DNA from: Candidatus Peregrinibacteria bacterium CG_4_10_14_0_2_um_filter_38_24
Lineage (GTDB): Bacteria; Patescibacteriota; Gracilibacteria; UBA1369; LOWO2-01-FULL-3
NCBI GenBank assembly: GCA_002792535.1
Contig: PFOM01000024.1
Coordinates: forward strand, 1-36,280
Direction: 5' to 3'
DNA length: 36,280 nucleotides
Positions 16,689-25,054 of this stretch are shown here, one piece after another. The notes under the pieces were generated by a model. That model was not told the origin of the DNA and made no database searches. It saw nothing but the letters and a program-made list of their open reading frames with translations. Numbering within the stretch: position 1 is the first letter of the stretch; the number at the start of each line of letters is the position of its first letter. Both the position numbers and the translations under genes were made by a program.

Positions 16689-17321
16689 ATGGATTTAATT
16701 TTCTTTGGAATGCAAGGCGCTGGAAAAGGTACACTCGGAAAACAACTTTCAGAAAAATACGGATTTCAAATTTTTGAAACAGGCGGAGAACTTCGCAAAC
16801 TTTCAAATGAAGACTCTGAACTCGGCAAAAAAGTAAAATCTATCATCACTGCCGGACATTTGGTTTCAAACGAAGTCGTCATGGAAATTGTAGAAAATTT
16901 CTTAGACCATCTTACTCCGGGCGTAAATGTTTTGTTTGACGGAATTCCAAGAAAAATCGAACAAGCAAATTCACTAAATGCACTTTTGGAAAAACACGAA
17001 AGAAAATACAAAGCAGTTTTAATCGACATCAAAAAAGAAACAGCACTAAAAAGATTAACAACTCGAAGAATCTGCGGAAAATGTAAATCTGTCTATCCGG
17101 CAGATTATCAAAAATCAACTTGCTCAGCATGTGGAGGAGAATTAACAACACGCGCAGACGACAATTCAGAAGCCATAAAAACACGACTCTCTGCTTTTGA
17201 AAACGAAACAGTTCCGGCAATAAATCTATACAACGAAAAATTAATAAAAATAAACGGCGAACTAACAATCGACGAAGTTTTCAAATTAGCAATCGAAACA
17301 CTCGATCCGATTTTAAAATAA
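16689..17321 (+). CDS. adk: Adenylate kinase, zinc-LID type
   Basis: Adenylate kinase interconverts ATP plus AMP and two ADP. The 210-residue product has the P-loop GMQGAGKGT (7-15), the AMP-site motif DGIPRKIEQA (84-93) and a long LID with four cysteines (129, 132, 145, 148) arranged as two CxxC pairs, as in zinc-containing adenylate kinases. The usual TGDxLR reads TGGELR, a change of the acidic residue in the AMP-binding motif. It is coupled to map (4-base gap), the common secY-adk-map order. Confidence 0.95.
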   Translation: MDLIFFGMQGAGKGTLGKQLSEKYGFQIFETGGELRKLSNEDSELGKKVKSIITAGHLVSNEVVMEIVENFLDHLTPGVNVLFDGIPRKIEQANSLNALLEKHERKYKAVLIDIKKETALKRLTTRRICGKCKSVYPADYQKSTCSACGGELTTRADDNSEAIKTRLSAFENETVPAINLYNEKLIKINGELTIDEVFKLAIETLDPILK

Positions 17322-17325
17322 TAAA

Positions 17326-18078
17326 ATGAATATCCCAATCAAAACTCCGGAAGAAATAGAATTTATGCAAATAGGCGGAAAAGTCCTCGCTCAAACTTTA
17401 GACGAAGTCCTAAGGTACGCAAAAATCGGAATTTCAACCACCGAACTCGATAAAATCGCAGAAGATTTCATCCGCTCAAAAGGCATGATCCCAGGATTCA
17501 AAGGTTTTCATGGATTCCCTGCCACTCTTTGTACAGCCGTAAACGAAGTAGTCGTCCATGGAATTCCAAGAAAAGATGAATTTTTAAAAGACGGCGATCT
17601 TCTCACTATTGATTGCGGAGTCTTACACCAAGGCTTTTACACCGACGCCGCAAGATCAATAGCCATCGGGAACGCATCAAAAGAAAAAATCCGACTTATC
17701 AAAACCGCAAAAATGGCTTTAGACAGAGCAATAGCTATAGCCGGACCGGGTATTCACGTCGGAGAAATCAGCATAGTTATCGAAAAAACCATCGAAGATG
17801 CCGGATTTAAGGTTATTCACAACCTCACTGGACACGGAGTAGGACGAGGTTTACACGAAGAACCAACCATTTTCAACTTTTGGGACGGAAACAAAGGCCC
17901 AACACTAAAACCAGGCATGACAATAGCAATAGAACCTATTTTCTCAATCAGCGCAAGTGAAATTATCACGCTAAAGGACAATTGGACAATAATTACGAAA
18001 GATAGGTCTTGCGCAGTACAAGAGGAAAACACTATATTAATCACCGAAAGTGGTAGCGAAATTTTAACAACACAATAG
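17326..18078 (+). CDS. map: Methionine aminopeptidase, type I
   Basis: MetAP removes the initiator methionine from new proteins. The 250-residue product carries all five metal ligands of the pita-bread fold: Asp96 and Asp107 (IDCGVLHQGFYTDAA), His170 (LTGHGVGRGLHE), Glu203 (AIEPIF) and Glu234 in QEENT. His79 in VVHGIP is the usual substrate-contacting histidine. There is no N-terminal SH3-binding extension. It uses TAG as stop. The gene order adk-map-infA is standard. Confidence 0.97.
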   Translation: MNIPIKTPEEIEFMQIGGKVLAQTLDEVLRYAKIGISTTELDKIAEDFIRSKGMIPGFKGFHGFPATLCTAVNEVVVHGIPRKDEFLKDGDLLTIDCGVLHQGFYTDAARSIAIGNASKEKIRLIKTAKMALDRAIAIAGPGIHVGEISIVIEKTIEDAGFKVIHNLTGHGVGRGLHEEPTIFNFWDGNKGPTLKPGMTIAIEPIFSISASEIITLKDNWTIITKDRSCAVQEENTILITESGSEILTTQ

Positions 18079-18103
18079 ATTTGGGGTTTTGCCACAAATT
18101 CTA

Positions 18104-18132
18104 TTGCATAGATCATTTTTCTCATGTAAAAT
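18104..18132 (+). promoter_or_regulatory. Promoter of the infA-alpha operon
   Basis: TTGCAT (18104-18109), 17-base spacer, TAAAAT (18127-18132), with TG directly before the -10. Expected start is near 18139. The short leader contains a small GCTTT/AAAGC hairpin and then AAAAAGGGC, one of the few purine-rich stretches before a start codon in the window. Confidence 0.7.
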
Positions 18133-18176
18133 CCTACCGCTTTGCACTTAAAAAAGCATAAAAAAAGGGCATACAC

Positions 18177-18407
18177 ATGAGCAAAGAGGATACAATTGAG
18201 GTAATGGGACGGGTAATCGAACCCCTTCCAAATACTGTATTTAAGGTCGAATTGCTCGACGACATGTACAAAGATATGGTCATAAACGCCCATCTATCAG
18301 GGAAAATGAGAATGAATTTCATCAAAATTCTCCCTGGAGATAAAGTAACTATTGAATTAAGCACTTACGACCTTACGAAAGGTAGAATCACTTACAGGCA
18401 TAAATAA
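18177..18407 (+). CDS. infA: Translation initiation factor IF-1
   Basis: IF-1 binds the ribosomal A site during initiation. The 76-residue product is a single OB fold: [19 protein letters not shown], then [18 protein letters not shown] and the C-terminal [13 protein letters not shown]. It is slightly longer than the usual 72 residues. It begins the infA-rpmJ-rpsM-rpsK-rpsD-rpoA-rplQ run, with rpmJ 8 bases downstream. Confidence 0.97.
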   Translation: MSKEDTIEVMGRVIEPLPNTVFKVELLDDMYKDMVINAHLSGKMRMNFIKILPGDKVTIELSTYDLTKGRITYRHK

Positions 18408-18415
18408 TCAAAAAC

Positions 18416-18529
18416 ATGAAAGTAAGATCATCAGTCAAAAAGATATGTCAGAAATGTCAGGTTATCCGAAGAAAAGGAGTAGTTAGAGTTATTTGCGCTC
18501 TTAAAAAACATAAGCAAAGACAAGGATAA
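18416..18529 (+). CDS. rpmJ: 50S ribosomal protein L36
   Basis: This 37-residue gene is easy to miss because of its size. The product opens [16 protein letters not shown] and ends [13 protein letters not shown], the classic zinc-type L36 with ligands CxxC, a later Cys and a His. L36 organises the 23S rRNA near the factor-binding side. It sits 8 bases after infA and 17 bases before rpsM, its universal position. Confidence 0.96.
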   Translation: MKVRSSVKKICQKCQVIRRKGVVRVICALKKHKQRQG

Positions 18530-18546
18530 TTAACTAAAAAACACAT

Positions 18547-18921
18547 ATGGCCCGTATAGCAGGTGTAAATTTACCCAAAGAAAAAAGAATAGAAGCTGGA
18601 TTAACCGCTGTCTACGGAGTAGGCAGGAATCTTGCGAAAAAAATTCTTGAAGAAGCAAACGTAGACAGGGACATAAAAGTTCAGGACCTTTCAGAGGCAC
18701 AAGTAACAAAAATCCGTGATCTTTTCTTGAAATTAACAGTTGAAGGAGATTTACGAAGAAAAATAGCAATGGACATCAAGCATATGCAAGAAATCGGATC
18801 TTACAAAGGTTTCCGACATAAAAAAGGACTTCCCGTAAGAGGTCAACACACGAAATACAACTGCAGAACAAGAAAAGGAAAGAAAAAGACAGTTGCAAAT
18901 AAAAAAGTAGTAACTAAGTAA
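18547..18921 (+). CDS. rpsM: 30S ribosomal protein S13
   Basis: S13 forms the small-subunit head bridge to L5 and touches the P-site tRNA with its C-terminal tail. The 124-residue product opens [19 protein letters not shown], has [12 protein letters not shown] near residues 23-34 and [20 protein letters not shown] near the end. It is the first S-protein gene of the alpha operon, with standard spacing to rpsK. Confidence 0.97.
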   Translation: MARIAGVNLPKEKRIEAGLTAVYGVGRNLAKKILEEANVDRDIKVQDLSEAQVTKIRDLFLKLTVEGDLRRKIAMDIKHMQEIGSYKGFRHKKGLPVRGQHTKYNCRTRKGKKKTVANKKVVTK

Positions 18922-18933
18922 TAATCTAATATA

Positions 18934-19392
18934 ATGGCAGACACAAAAGAACCAAAAGTAAAAAAAGAAGACGTTTCAAAGAAAACTACCAAAGAAGAAT
19001 CTAAAGAAGCGGCTAAGCCTAAAAAATCAAAGGCAAAACGCAGACTTGTACAATTAGGACACGCATATGTACAAGCTTCATACAATAACACAATCATTAC
19101 CCTAGCCGAAGAAAACGGAAATGTATTGGCTTGGGCATCAGCAGGTTCATCAGGATTCAAAGGAGCAAGAAAAGCAACTCCATATGCCGCACAAATGGCC
19201 GCAGAAAGCGCCACAGAAAAAGCAAAAGCTTTTGGACTTGAACGTGTTCGTGTTTTTGTAAAAGGAGTTGGGACAGGAAGAGATCAAGCCGTAAGAGGAA
19301 TTGTAAACAAAGGAATTGAATTAATTTCAATTACAGATACGACACCATTTGCACACAACGGATGCAGAAAAAAGAAAGCTAGAAGAGTATAA
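18934..19392 (+). CDS. rpsK: 30S ribosomal protein S11 with N-terminal Lys/Glu extension
   Basis: S11 lines the mRNA exit path on the platform. The body (from about residue 36) has AYVQASYNNTIITLAEENG, GARKATPYAAQMAAE and the C-terminal HNGCRKKKARRV. The first 35 residues are a highly charged Lys/Glu/Ser extension that E. coli S11 lacks, bringing the protein to 152 residues. There is no internal ATG close to the canonical start, so the extension seems real. Confidence 0.95.
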   Translation: MADTKEPKVKKEDVSKKTTKEESKEAAKPKKSKAKRRLVQLGHAYVQASYNNTIITLAEENGNVLAWASAGSSGFKGARKATPYAAQMAAESATEKAKAFGLERVRVFVKGVGTGRDQAVRGIVNKGIELISITDTTPFAHNGCRKKKARRV

Positions 19393-19427
19393 TCGCATAA
19401 TTATCTATTTTGTAATAATCTATTTCT

Positions 19428-20042
19428 ATGTCACGATATACAGGAGCAGTAACTAGGCTATCAAGAAGACTCGGAACAATGCTTTTCACTAATACGGGAA
19501 GCAAATTAAAAGCTTTTCAGAAAAAAGGATACAAACCTGGTCAGCACGGACAAAAACGTTTCTCTCAAATATCAGAATATAACAAGCACCTTCAAGAGAA
19601 GCAAAAAGCAAGATTTATGTATGGAGTAAGCGAAAAACAATTTTCAAATTATTTCAAAGTAGCAGTAAAAAGTGATGAAGCCACGGGTGTAAGATTCATG
19701 AAACTTCTTGAACAAAGATTGGACAATGTAGTTTTCAGAGCAGGAATCGGGTCAACACGCCCACAAGCAAGACAACTTGTCGCTCATGGGCTTATCACTC
19801 TTAACGGAAAAAAAGCTTCAGTCCCTTCAATTCAAGTAAAAGTCGGCGATAAATTCGAAATTTCTGGCAAGAAAAAAAGTTCAAAACTTTTTGAAAACAT
19901 CGAAAAAAGAGCTTTCAAACCTGCAAAATGGATTAGAGCAAACATCAAAACGCTTAGCGGAGAAGTAATCGCTTTACCTGATAAAGACGATATCGAGCAA
20001 GCAATAGACAACCAATTAATCACAGAGTTTTACTCAAAATAA
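19428..20042 (+). CDS. rpsD: 30S ribosomal protein S4
   Basis: S4 nucleates small-subunit assembly and in E. coli represses the alpha operon. The 204-residue product opens SRYTGAVTRLSRRLGTML, has the S4 RNA-binding motif (RLDNVVFRAGIGSTRPQARQ, about 92-111, followed by VAHGLITLNGKK). No zinc cysteines are present at the N-terminus. The gap to rpsK is 35 bases. Confidence 0.97.
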   Translation: MSRYTGAVTRLSRRLGTMLFTNTGSKLKAFQKKGYKPGQHGQKRFSQISEYNKHLQEKQKARFMYGVSEKQFSNYFKVAVKSDEATGVRFMKLLEQRLDNVVFRAGIGSTRPQARQLVAHGLITLNGKKASVPSIQVKVGDKFEISGKKKSSKLFENIEKRAFKPAKWIRANIKTLSGEVIALPDKDDIEQAIDNQLITEFYSK

Positions 20043-20060
20043 AACATAACAAACTTTCAA

Positions 20061-21035
20061 ATGCATATAATCCAAGAAGAAATCGGTATTCCCAAGATAA
20101 AAACTGAGAATATCGGTGATAATCACACAGTTTTCGTGGTTGGACCTCTACCTACGGGTTACGGAGTTACACTTGGAAATGCTTTAAGAAGAGGTTTATT
20201 ATCATCTCTTCCGGGAGCATGCGTTACAGGAATCAAAATCTCAGGAATAAGTCATGAATACAGCACAGTAAAAGGAGTAAAGGAAAGCGTTATGGATATA
20301 ACTCTAAATCTAAAACTTCTAGATCTTAATAAAACATCAACAGCGCCAACAATCATTACTCTAGACGTAAATAAAGCTGGGACGGTTCACGCTAAAGACA
20401 TCAAATGTCCTTCAGATGTTGAAATTCTAAATCCAGATTTATACATAGCTACAATCGAAAAAGGAGCAAGTCTAAAAATCGAAATGATAATTGAAAAAGG
20501 AGTAGGATACAGCCCAGCAACAACAAGACAAAAAACAGAAACAGACGCACAAATCGTCCTGGTTGACGCTATGTTCTCCCCTGTTAAAAAAGTTCGTTAC
20601 GACGTAGAGGCTACTCGTGTCGGACAAATGACAAACTTGGACAAATTAACCCTTGAAATCAAAACTAACGGATCAATTTCTCCTGAAGACGCTCTGAAAT
20701 TTTCTTCAAACCTTCTACAATCATATTTCAACCTATTCAATGTTGAAAATATCATGGTTGAAGAAGATTACATGTCAGACATCAAATCAATTCTAGAAAA
20801 AGAAAAAGAAGAAGAAGCAAACAAACCTACTCAAGAATCATATACTCCAATAGAAATCCTTGGATTCTCTCCAAGAACATTGAATGCACTTATAAATGGA
20901 GGTATCGGATCTATCGAACAATTATCCAAATGCACAGAAAGCAAACTTACAAATTTAAGAGGTTTTGGAAAGAAAGCTTTGACCGAAGTTGCAGATGCTC
21001 TTGAGAAAAAAGGACTTGCTCTTGCAGAAGAATAA
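20061..21035 (+). CDS. rpoA: RNA polymerase alpha subunit
   Basis: Alpha dimerises to seed RNA polymerase assembly and its C-terminal domain contacts promoters and activators. The 324-residue product has the N-terminal dimerisation domain (GPLPTGYGVTLGNALRRGLL near residues 28-47), an acidic linker at about 240-262, and the two helix-hairpin-helix C-terminal domain (LGFSPRTLNALINGGIGSIE then LRGFGKKALTEV). It is in the standard place between rpsD and rplQ. Confidence 0.98.
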   Translation: MHIIQEEIGIPKIKTENIGDNHTVFVVGPLPTGYGVTLGNALRRGLLSSLPGACVTGIKISGISHEYSTVKGVKESVMDITLNLKLLDLNKTSTAPTIITLDVNKAGTVHAKDIKCPSDVEILNPDLYIATIEKGASLKIEMIIEKGVGYSPATTRQKTETDAQIVLVDAMFSPVKKVRYDVEATRVGQMTNLDKLTLEIKTNGSISPEDALKFSSNLLQSYFNLFNVENIMVEEDYMSDIKSILEKEKEEEANKPTQESYTPIEILGFSPRTLNALINGGIGSIEQLSKCTESKLTNLRGFGKKALTEVADALEKKGLALAEE

Positions 21036-21073
21036 ATTTACCACTAATATAACCGCCCACAACTAACAATAAT

Positions 21074-21427
21074 ATGAGGCACAACGTTAAAAAAGTAAAA
21101 CTAGGCACAGACAAAGACCACACGACAGCACTTGTAAGAAATCTTGCAATGTCAGTAATAATCTATGACAAGATTAAAACAACATCAGCAAAAGCAAAAG
21201 CTGTTCAACCATTCATAGAGAGATTGATTAGCATCGCAAAGAAAGGTCCTAAGATGCAAGCTATCAGACAAATTGAATCATTACTCCAACATGAAAACAG
21301 CTCAAGAAAAATTTTCGATGTACTTACAGACAAATACAAAGAGAGAACAGGAGGATATACAAGAATCACACACTTAGGATATAGAAGCGGAGATAATGCT
21401 CCAGTAGTTCAATTAGAATTAGTCTAA
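21074..21427 (+). CDS. rplQ: 50S ribosomal protein L17
   Basis: L17 lies near the tunnel exit. The 117-residue product opens MRHNVKKVKLGTDKDH, continues with VRNLAMSVIIYDKIKTTSAK and ends with the conserved GYTRITHLGYRSGDNAPVV. It follows rpoA as in most bacteria, 38 bases away. Confidence 0.97.
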   Translation: MRHNVKKVKLGTDKDHTTALVRNLAMSVIIYDKIKTTSAKAKAVQPFIERLISIAKKGPKMQAIRQIESLLQHENSSRKIFDVLTDKYKERTGGYTRITHLGYRSGDNAPVVQLELV

Positions 21428-21441
21428 ACTTTTAAAGAAAA

Positions 21442-21879
21442 ATGATTATACAAAAAACACATATAGCAAAAGTCACCGAAGTCGAAAGAAAATGGTACAT
21501 AGTTGATGCAAAGGATAAAGTTCCGGGAAGAATTGCAACAACAATCGCAAATGTATTAAGAGGCAAGAACAAGGCAATATTTTCACCTCACATGGACTGC
21601 GGAGATTTCGTAATCGTTATCAATGCAGGAAAAATTGCATTCACTGCAGGAAAAGAAAGCAAGAAAAAATACTACAAGCATTCAGGATTTCCTGGAGGAC
21701 TAAAAACAATTGTTGCAAAAGATCTTATGGCTAAAAAACCTACAGAAGTTTTAAAATTAGCTATCAGAGGAATGCTTCCAACAAACAAATTAAGAGATGT
21801 AGTTATAAAGAAATTAAAGCTATACGCTGACGAAAATCACCCACATGCTTCTCAGCAACCAATTACTTTAGAAGTCTAA
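21442..21879 (+). CDS. rplM: 50S ribosomal protein L13
   Basis: L13 is an early-assembling large-subunit protein. The 145-residue product has the opening KWYIVDAKDKVPGRIATTIA, the KNKAIFSPHMDCGDFVIVIN segment and the C-terminal AIRGMLPTNKLRDVVIKKL. It lies 14 bases after rplQ and 12 before rpsI, so the L13-S9 pair is attached to the alpha operon, an arrangement also known from Firmicutes. Confidence 0.97.
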   Translation: MIIQKTHIAKVTEVERKWYIVDAKDKVPGRIATTIANVLRGKNKAIFSPHMDCGDFVIVINAGKIAFTAGKESKKKYYKHSGFPGGLKTIVAKDLMAKKPTEVLKLAIRGMLPTNKLRDVVIKKLKLYADENHPHASQQPITLEV

Positions 21880-21891
21880 AAAAACTTATTC

Positions 21892-22410
21892 ATGCCAACA
21901 ACAAAGAAAACAACAACAGTCAAAAAAGAAAAAAAAGTAGTACCAAAAAAAGTGGCACCCAAAAAAACAGCTTCAGTAAAAAAAGTTGTTGAAGATGCTT
22001 TAGATATGGGTCCTGCGACACCAGGCGGAAAATATTTTTACGCAAACGGAAAAAGAAAAACATCAATTGCAAGAGTTCGCCTATACAACGGTGCAGGCGC
22101 GATTACAGTAAACGATAAAAAAGCTGCAGAATACTTCGTTAAAACATTAGTAGGTCTAATAAAATCTCCACTAAAGTTAGTAGGCATGGATCAAAAATTC
22201 GATGTCATAGCTATCACAAAAGGTGGTGGTATGAATTCACAAGCTGAAGCTCTAAGACACGGTATCGCAAAAGCTTTGCTTGTTGCAGACGTATCCCTAA
22301 GACCAACTCTAAAGAAAGCCGGAATGCTTACACGAGACTCAAGAATGAAAGAAAGAAAGAAATTCGGTTTGAAGAGAGCTCGTAAAGGACCACAGTTCAG
22401 CAAACGTTAA
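21892..22410 (+). CDS. rpsI: 30S ribosomal protein S9 with N-terminal Lys-rich extension
   Basis: S9 reaches the P-site tRNA with its C-terminal tail. The body (about residues 48-172) has YFYANGKRKTSIARVRLY, GMNSQAEALRHGIAKAL and the canonical end KRARKGPQFSKR. The first 47 residues form a Lys/Thr/Val-rich extension with repeated KKVxPKK patterns that E. coli S9 does not have. It is the last gene of this transcription unit before the unusual inverted-repeat spacer. Confidence 0.96.
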   Translation: MPTTKKTTTVKKEKKVVPKKVAPKKTASVKKVVEDALDMGPATPGGKYFYANGKRKTSIARVRLYNGAGAITVNDKKAAEYFVKTLVGLIKSPLKLVGMDQKFDVIAITKGGGMNSQAEALRHGIAKALLVADVSLRPTLKKAGMLTRDSRMKERKKFGLKRARKGPQFSKR

Positions 22411-22682
22411 ACTTTGTCGAATCGCATTTGTATATTATTTTAATTGTTTGGAAAATATCTCAACAAAACTCGTACTTCTTTTCATTATATTCTCAAGTTG
22501 AGACAATAACATACAACTTGAAAACGATTTGAGTTCAATTTAGATATACTCTGGAATCAGACAAAAGAAACACGAGTTTTCAAGCTGTATGCTATTGTCT
22601 CAACGGATATTAAATAGAACGCAAATCGTTTTTATGTTATATTGAAACACAAATATGCTACAATACGCACATGCGATTCGAC
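22411..22682 (+). repeat. Self-complementary spacer between rpsI and trmD
   Basis: There are four paired segments. C: GTCGAATCGCAT (22416-22427) pairs perfectly with ATGCGATTCGAC (22671-22682), the first four codons of trmD. A: the 29-base arm at 22497-22525 pairs with 22576-22604 with two positions that become G-U pairs. B: the 18-base arm 22466-22483 pairs with 22563-22580 with a 2-base mismatch. D: AAAACGATTT (22521-22530) pairs with 22623-22632. The order B-A-B'-A' is the topology of a pseudoknot. No gene is visible here. Confidence 0.75.
22656..22664 (+). promoter_or_regulatory. Extended -10 promoter of trmD
   Basis: TGCTACAAT at 22656-22664 matches the extended -10 form (TG-N-TAtAAT). 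No good -35 is present at 17 bases. The expected start point, 6-7 bases downstream, falls at or next to the ATG (22671), so the mRNA could be leaderless. Confidence 0.45.
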
Positions 22683-23333
22683 ATACTTACAATTTTTCCA
22701 CAAATATTTGATTCCTATTTGGACCAAAGCATTTTAAAAAGAGCACAAGCAAAAAAGCTTATCGAAATTCACGTTCACGACATAAGAAAATACTCAAAAC
22801 AATCACACAAAAAAGTGGACGATATCCCATATGGAGGTGGCGCAGGCATGGTAATGACACCTCAACCTATCTACGACGCAATTAAAGCCCTCAAAAAGGT
22901 CAACAAAGGTCGCGTGATATACTTCTCCCCTCGCGGAGCCGTATTAACACAGCAGAGGGCCGAAAAATACGCACAAGAACTAATCAAAAAACCCAAAACA
23001 GGCTTTATTTTACTTTGCGGCCGATACGAAGGAATCGACGAACGCATTATTGAAATGTTGATAGACGAAGAAGTTTCGATCGGAAAATACATCCTAACAG
23101 GCGGCGAAATCCCGGCAATGACATTCGTAGACTGCGTTTCACGGCTTATCCCAGGCGTTCTGGGAAAAGAAGAATCTCACTTAAATGATTCATTTTCGAA
23201 AGCATTAAAAAGAAAAAAAGAATATCCTATCTACACTCGCCCAAGAGTATTTAAAAATAAAAAAGTCCCAGACGTACTTTTTTCCGGTAATCATAAAGAC
23301 ATAGAACAATGGAAAAACCAACACTTGAAATAA
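22671..23333 (+). CDS. trmD: tRNA (guanine-37-N1) methyltransferase
   Basis: TrmD methylates G37 next to the anticodon and prevents frameshifts, using S-adenosylmethionine. The 220-residue product is a SPOUT knotted enzyme with DIPYGGGAGMVMTPQP near 51-66, LLCGRYEGIDERI and the knot motif SIGKYILTGGEIPAM. The catalytic aspartate region follows in VDCVSRLIPGVLG. Its start codon is part of a perfect 12-base inverted repeat. The 3' end overlaps the next gene by 25 bases. Confidence 0.96.
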   Translation: MRFDILTIFPQIFDSYLDQSILKRAQAKKLIEIHVHDIRKYSKQSHKKVDDIPYGGGAGMVMTPQPIYDAIKALKKVNKGRVIYFSPRGAVLTQQRAEKYAQELIKKPKTGFILLCGRYEGIDERIIEMLIDEEVSIGKYILTGGEIPAMTFVDCVSRLIPGVLGKEESHLNDSFSKALKRKKEYPIYTRPRVFKNKKVPDVLFSGNHKDIEQWKNQHLK

Positions 23334-25054
23334 TACTTGCGCTAATCTTTGCATCCCTTCCTTTAAGTATTATTGCCTTAGCGAAGGTCAGCAACATATT
23401 CGCGCCATACAACAAAAACCTCGGAGACACCAAAACAATTTTGATAAATATTTTAGGAGTTTTGACACACACAGACCTAAAAATTCGAACAATATATTTT
23501 GATAAATACAAAGTAAATCCCTCCGAAAATGAAGATTTCGCAAAAATGGAAGATTTGGAAACACACGAAGAGATATTAATAAAAAGGCTTGAATTAAAGG
23601 AAAACCAATCTATACAGCAAATAGCAATCGCGATAAATTTTTGTCATTTTGAATATCTTCACGATTTGGAAACATTGATCAGTCATTATTTTTTCATGGC
23701 TGGATTAAACAAAGAAAGATTCAGAAGTGAATATGATTTAGTCCAAACAATCAAAAATCATCCGGAAAGAAAAATATCCACAACAATACTTCAATCCACA
23801 ACAAATAAAGAAATTTTCGCATTCTCAAAAGGAAATCCATGGAAAATACTGGAAAAATGCACACGCCTCTACGAAAACGGCAAAAAAATAGAAATGTCAC
23901 AAAATGACAGAAGACGATTAAGAAAAAAAATAGAAACCTTATCAAAAAACGGACAAAAAGTAATAGCATTCGCATCAAAAGCACTCCCGATAAAAAGACT
24001 TTCAAATTATGAGGCGGAGTTTGTAGAGAGAGAAATGACATTTTTAGGCATAGTCGGGCTCACCGAACCTCTAAATAAAACCATAATTCCAGCCATGGAA
24101 GAGATTCAAAAACTAGGAATAAAACCATACATATTAACAGAGACAAAAGACAAGAAAGCGGTAGCAATCGCGAAAGAAATGGGCCTAATTAATTCATCTT
24201 ACTTTGAATCAATCCCCGGCTCATACCTAAAACAACTGCAAGATGCAAAGATAACAAAGATGATAGAAAACAAAGAAAAAGATTTTATTTTCACAGAACT
24301 CGACCAAGATGACAAAGAAAGACTCGCTCGAATTTTCACAGAGTCTGGAGAAAAACCGGCAATAATTCAAGACACAAATTTAGAACTACTAAAAGAAATT
24401 TCATTGCAAATCCAAAAAGGAAAATCGCTGAACAAAAATTATTCAATGTTTTTGAAACACGCATTCTCATGCAAAATCGCGGAATTCATCGCAATCATAG
24501 CCGCAGTGGTTTTAAACACAGAGTCCCCTATTTCATTTTCAGCAATAATTTTACTGGACCTGACGATAAATTTACTTCTCGAATTATCGATTCTCTCCGA
24601 AAAATCCGAAGAACAAAAACAAAAAACATTTAAGACCATTCTGAAATCTTCTGTTATACAAGGCGTTTTAACGGGCATAATCATTTCAGGAGTATATATA
24701 ATAAACCTCATGCGCGACGGCTGGACCATCTTTGAAAAAGTCGAAACAAACGCACCATCACATTTAAAAGCCTCAACGATAGCATTTGTTTTACTCGCAA
24801 TAATTCAGATAATCAGTGCATTCAATTTTGAAAATCCAAGAAAAAAATTATACCTGATTCTAGCGGGGATAGTTTCGACAATGCTTTTATATATTTTTAT
24901 TTCCTTCCCATTTTTTGCAAACTTTTTCAGATTCACAAAAATTCTAGAACTCGACATCAATATAATTTTATTCGCAATAACCGTATATATCGTCTTTGCA
25001 GGAGCATGGAGAATCTTCACAAATAAGCCAAAAATCCACCATGACAATCGATAA
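23309..25054 (+). CDS. Degenerate P-type ATPase homologue without catalytic motifs
   Basis: The 581-residue product aligns by eye with the second half of P2-type cation ATPases, starting at helix M4 (about residues 5-27). Helices M1-M3 and the actuator domain are absent. Where DKTGTLT is expected it reads NILGVLT (47-53), so the phosphorylated Asp is lost. KGNP (174-177) stands for KGAP and TEPLNK (252-257) for the DPPR motif. TETK (277-280) replaces TGDxxxT, and the GDGxNDxPxL hinge is gone. About six helices follow from residue 388. It cannot pump by the known mechanism, so a regulatory, scaffolding or sensor role is possible. It overlaps trmD and the DUF167 gene, so it is translated in an operon and does not look like a decaying pseudogene. 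Confidence 0.72.
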   Translation: MEKPTLEIILALIFASLPLSIIALAKVSNIFAPYNKNLGDTKTILINILGVLTHTDLKIRTIYFDKYKVNPSENEDFAKMEDLETHEEILIKRLELKENQSIQQIAIAINFCHFEYLHDLETLISHYFFMAGLNKERFRSEYDLVQTIKNHPERKISTTILQSTTNKEIFAFSKGNPWKILEKCTRLYENGKKIEMSQNDRRRLRKKIETLSKNGQKVIAFASKALPIKRLSNYEAEFVEREMTFLGIVGLTEPLNKTIIPAMEEIQKLGIKPYILTETKDKKAVAIAKEMGLINSSYFESIPGSYLKQLQDAKITKMIENKEKDFIFTELDQDDKERLARIFTESGEKPAIIQDTNLELLKEISLQIQKGKSLNKNYSMFLKHAFSCKIAEFIAIIAAVVLNTESPISFSAIILLDLTINLLLELSILSEKSEEQKQKTFKTILKSSVIQGVLTGIIISGVYIINLMRDGWTIFEKVETNAPSHLKASTIAFVLLAIIQIISAFNFENPRKKLYLILAGIVSTMLLYIFISFPFFANFFRFTKILELDINIILFAITVYIVFAGAWRIFTNKPKIHHDNR

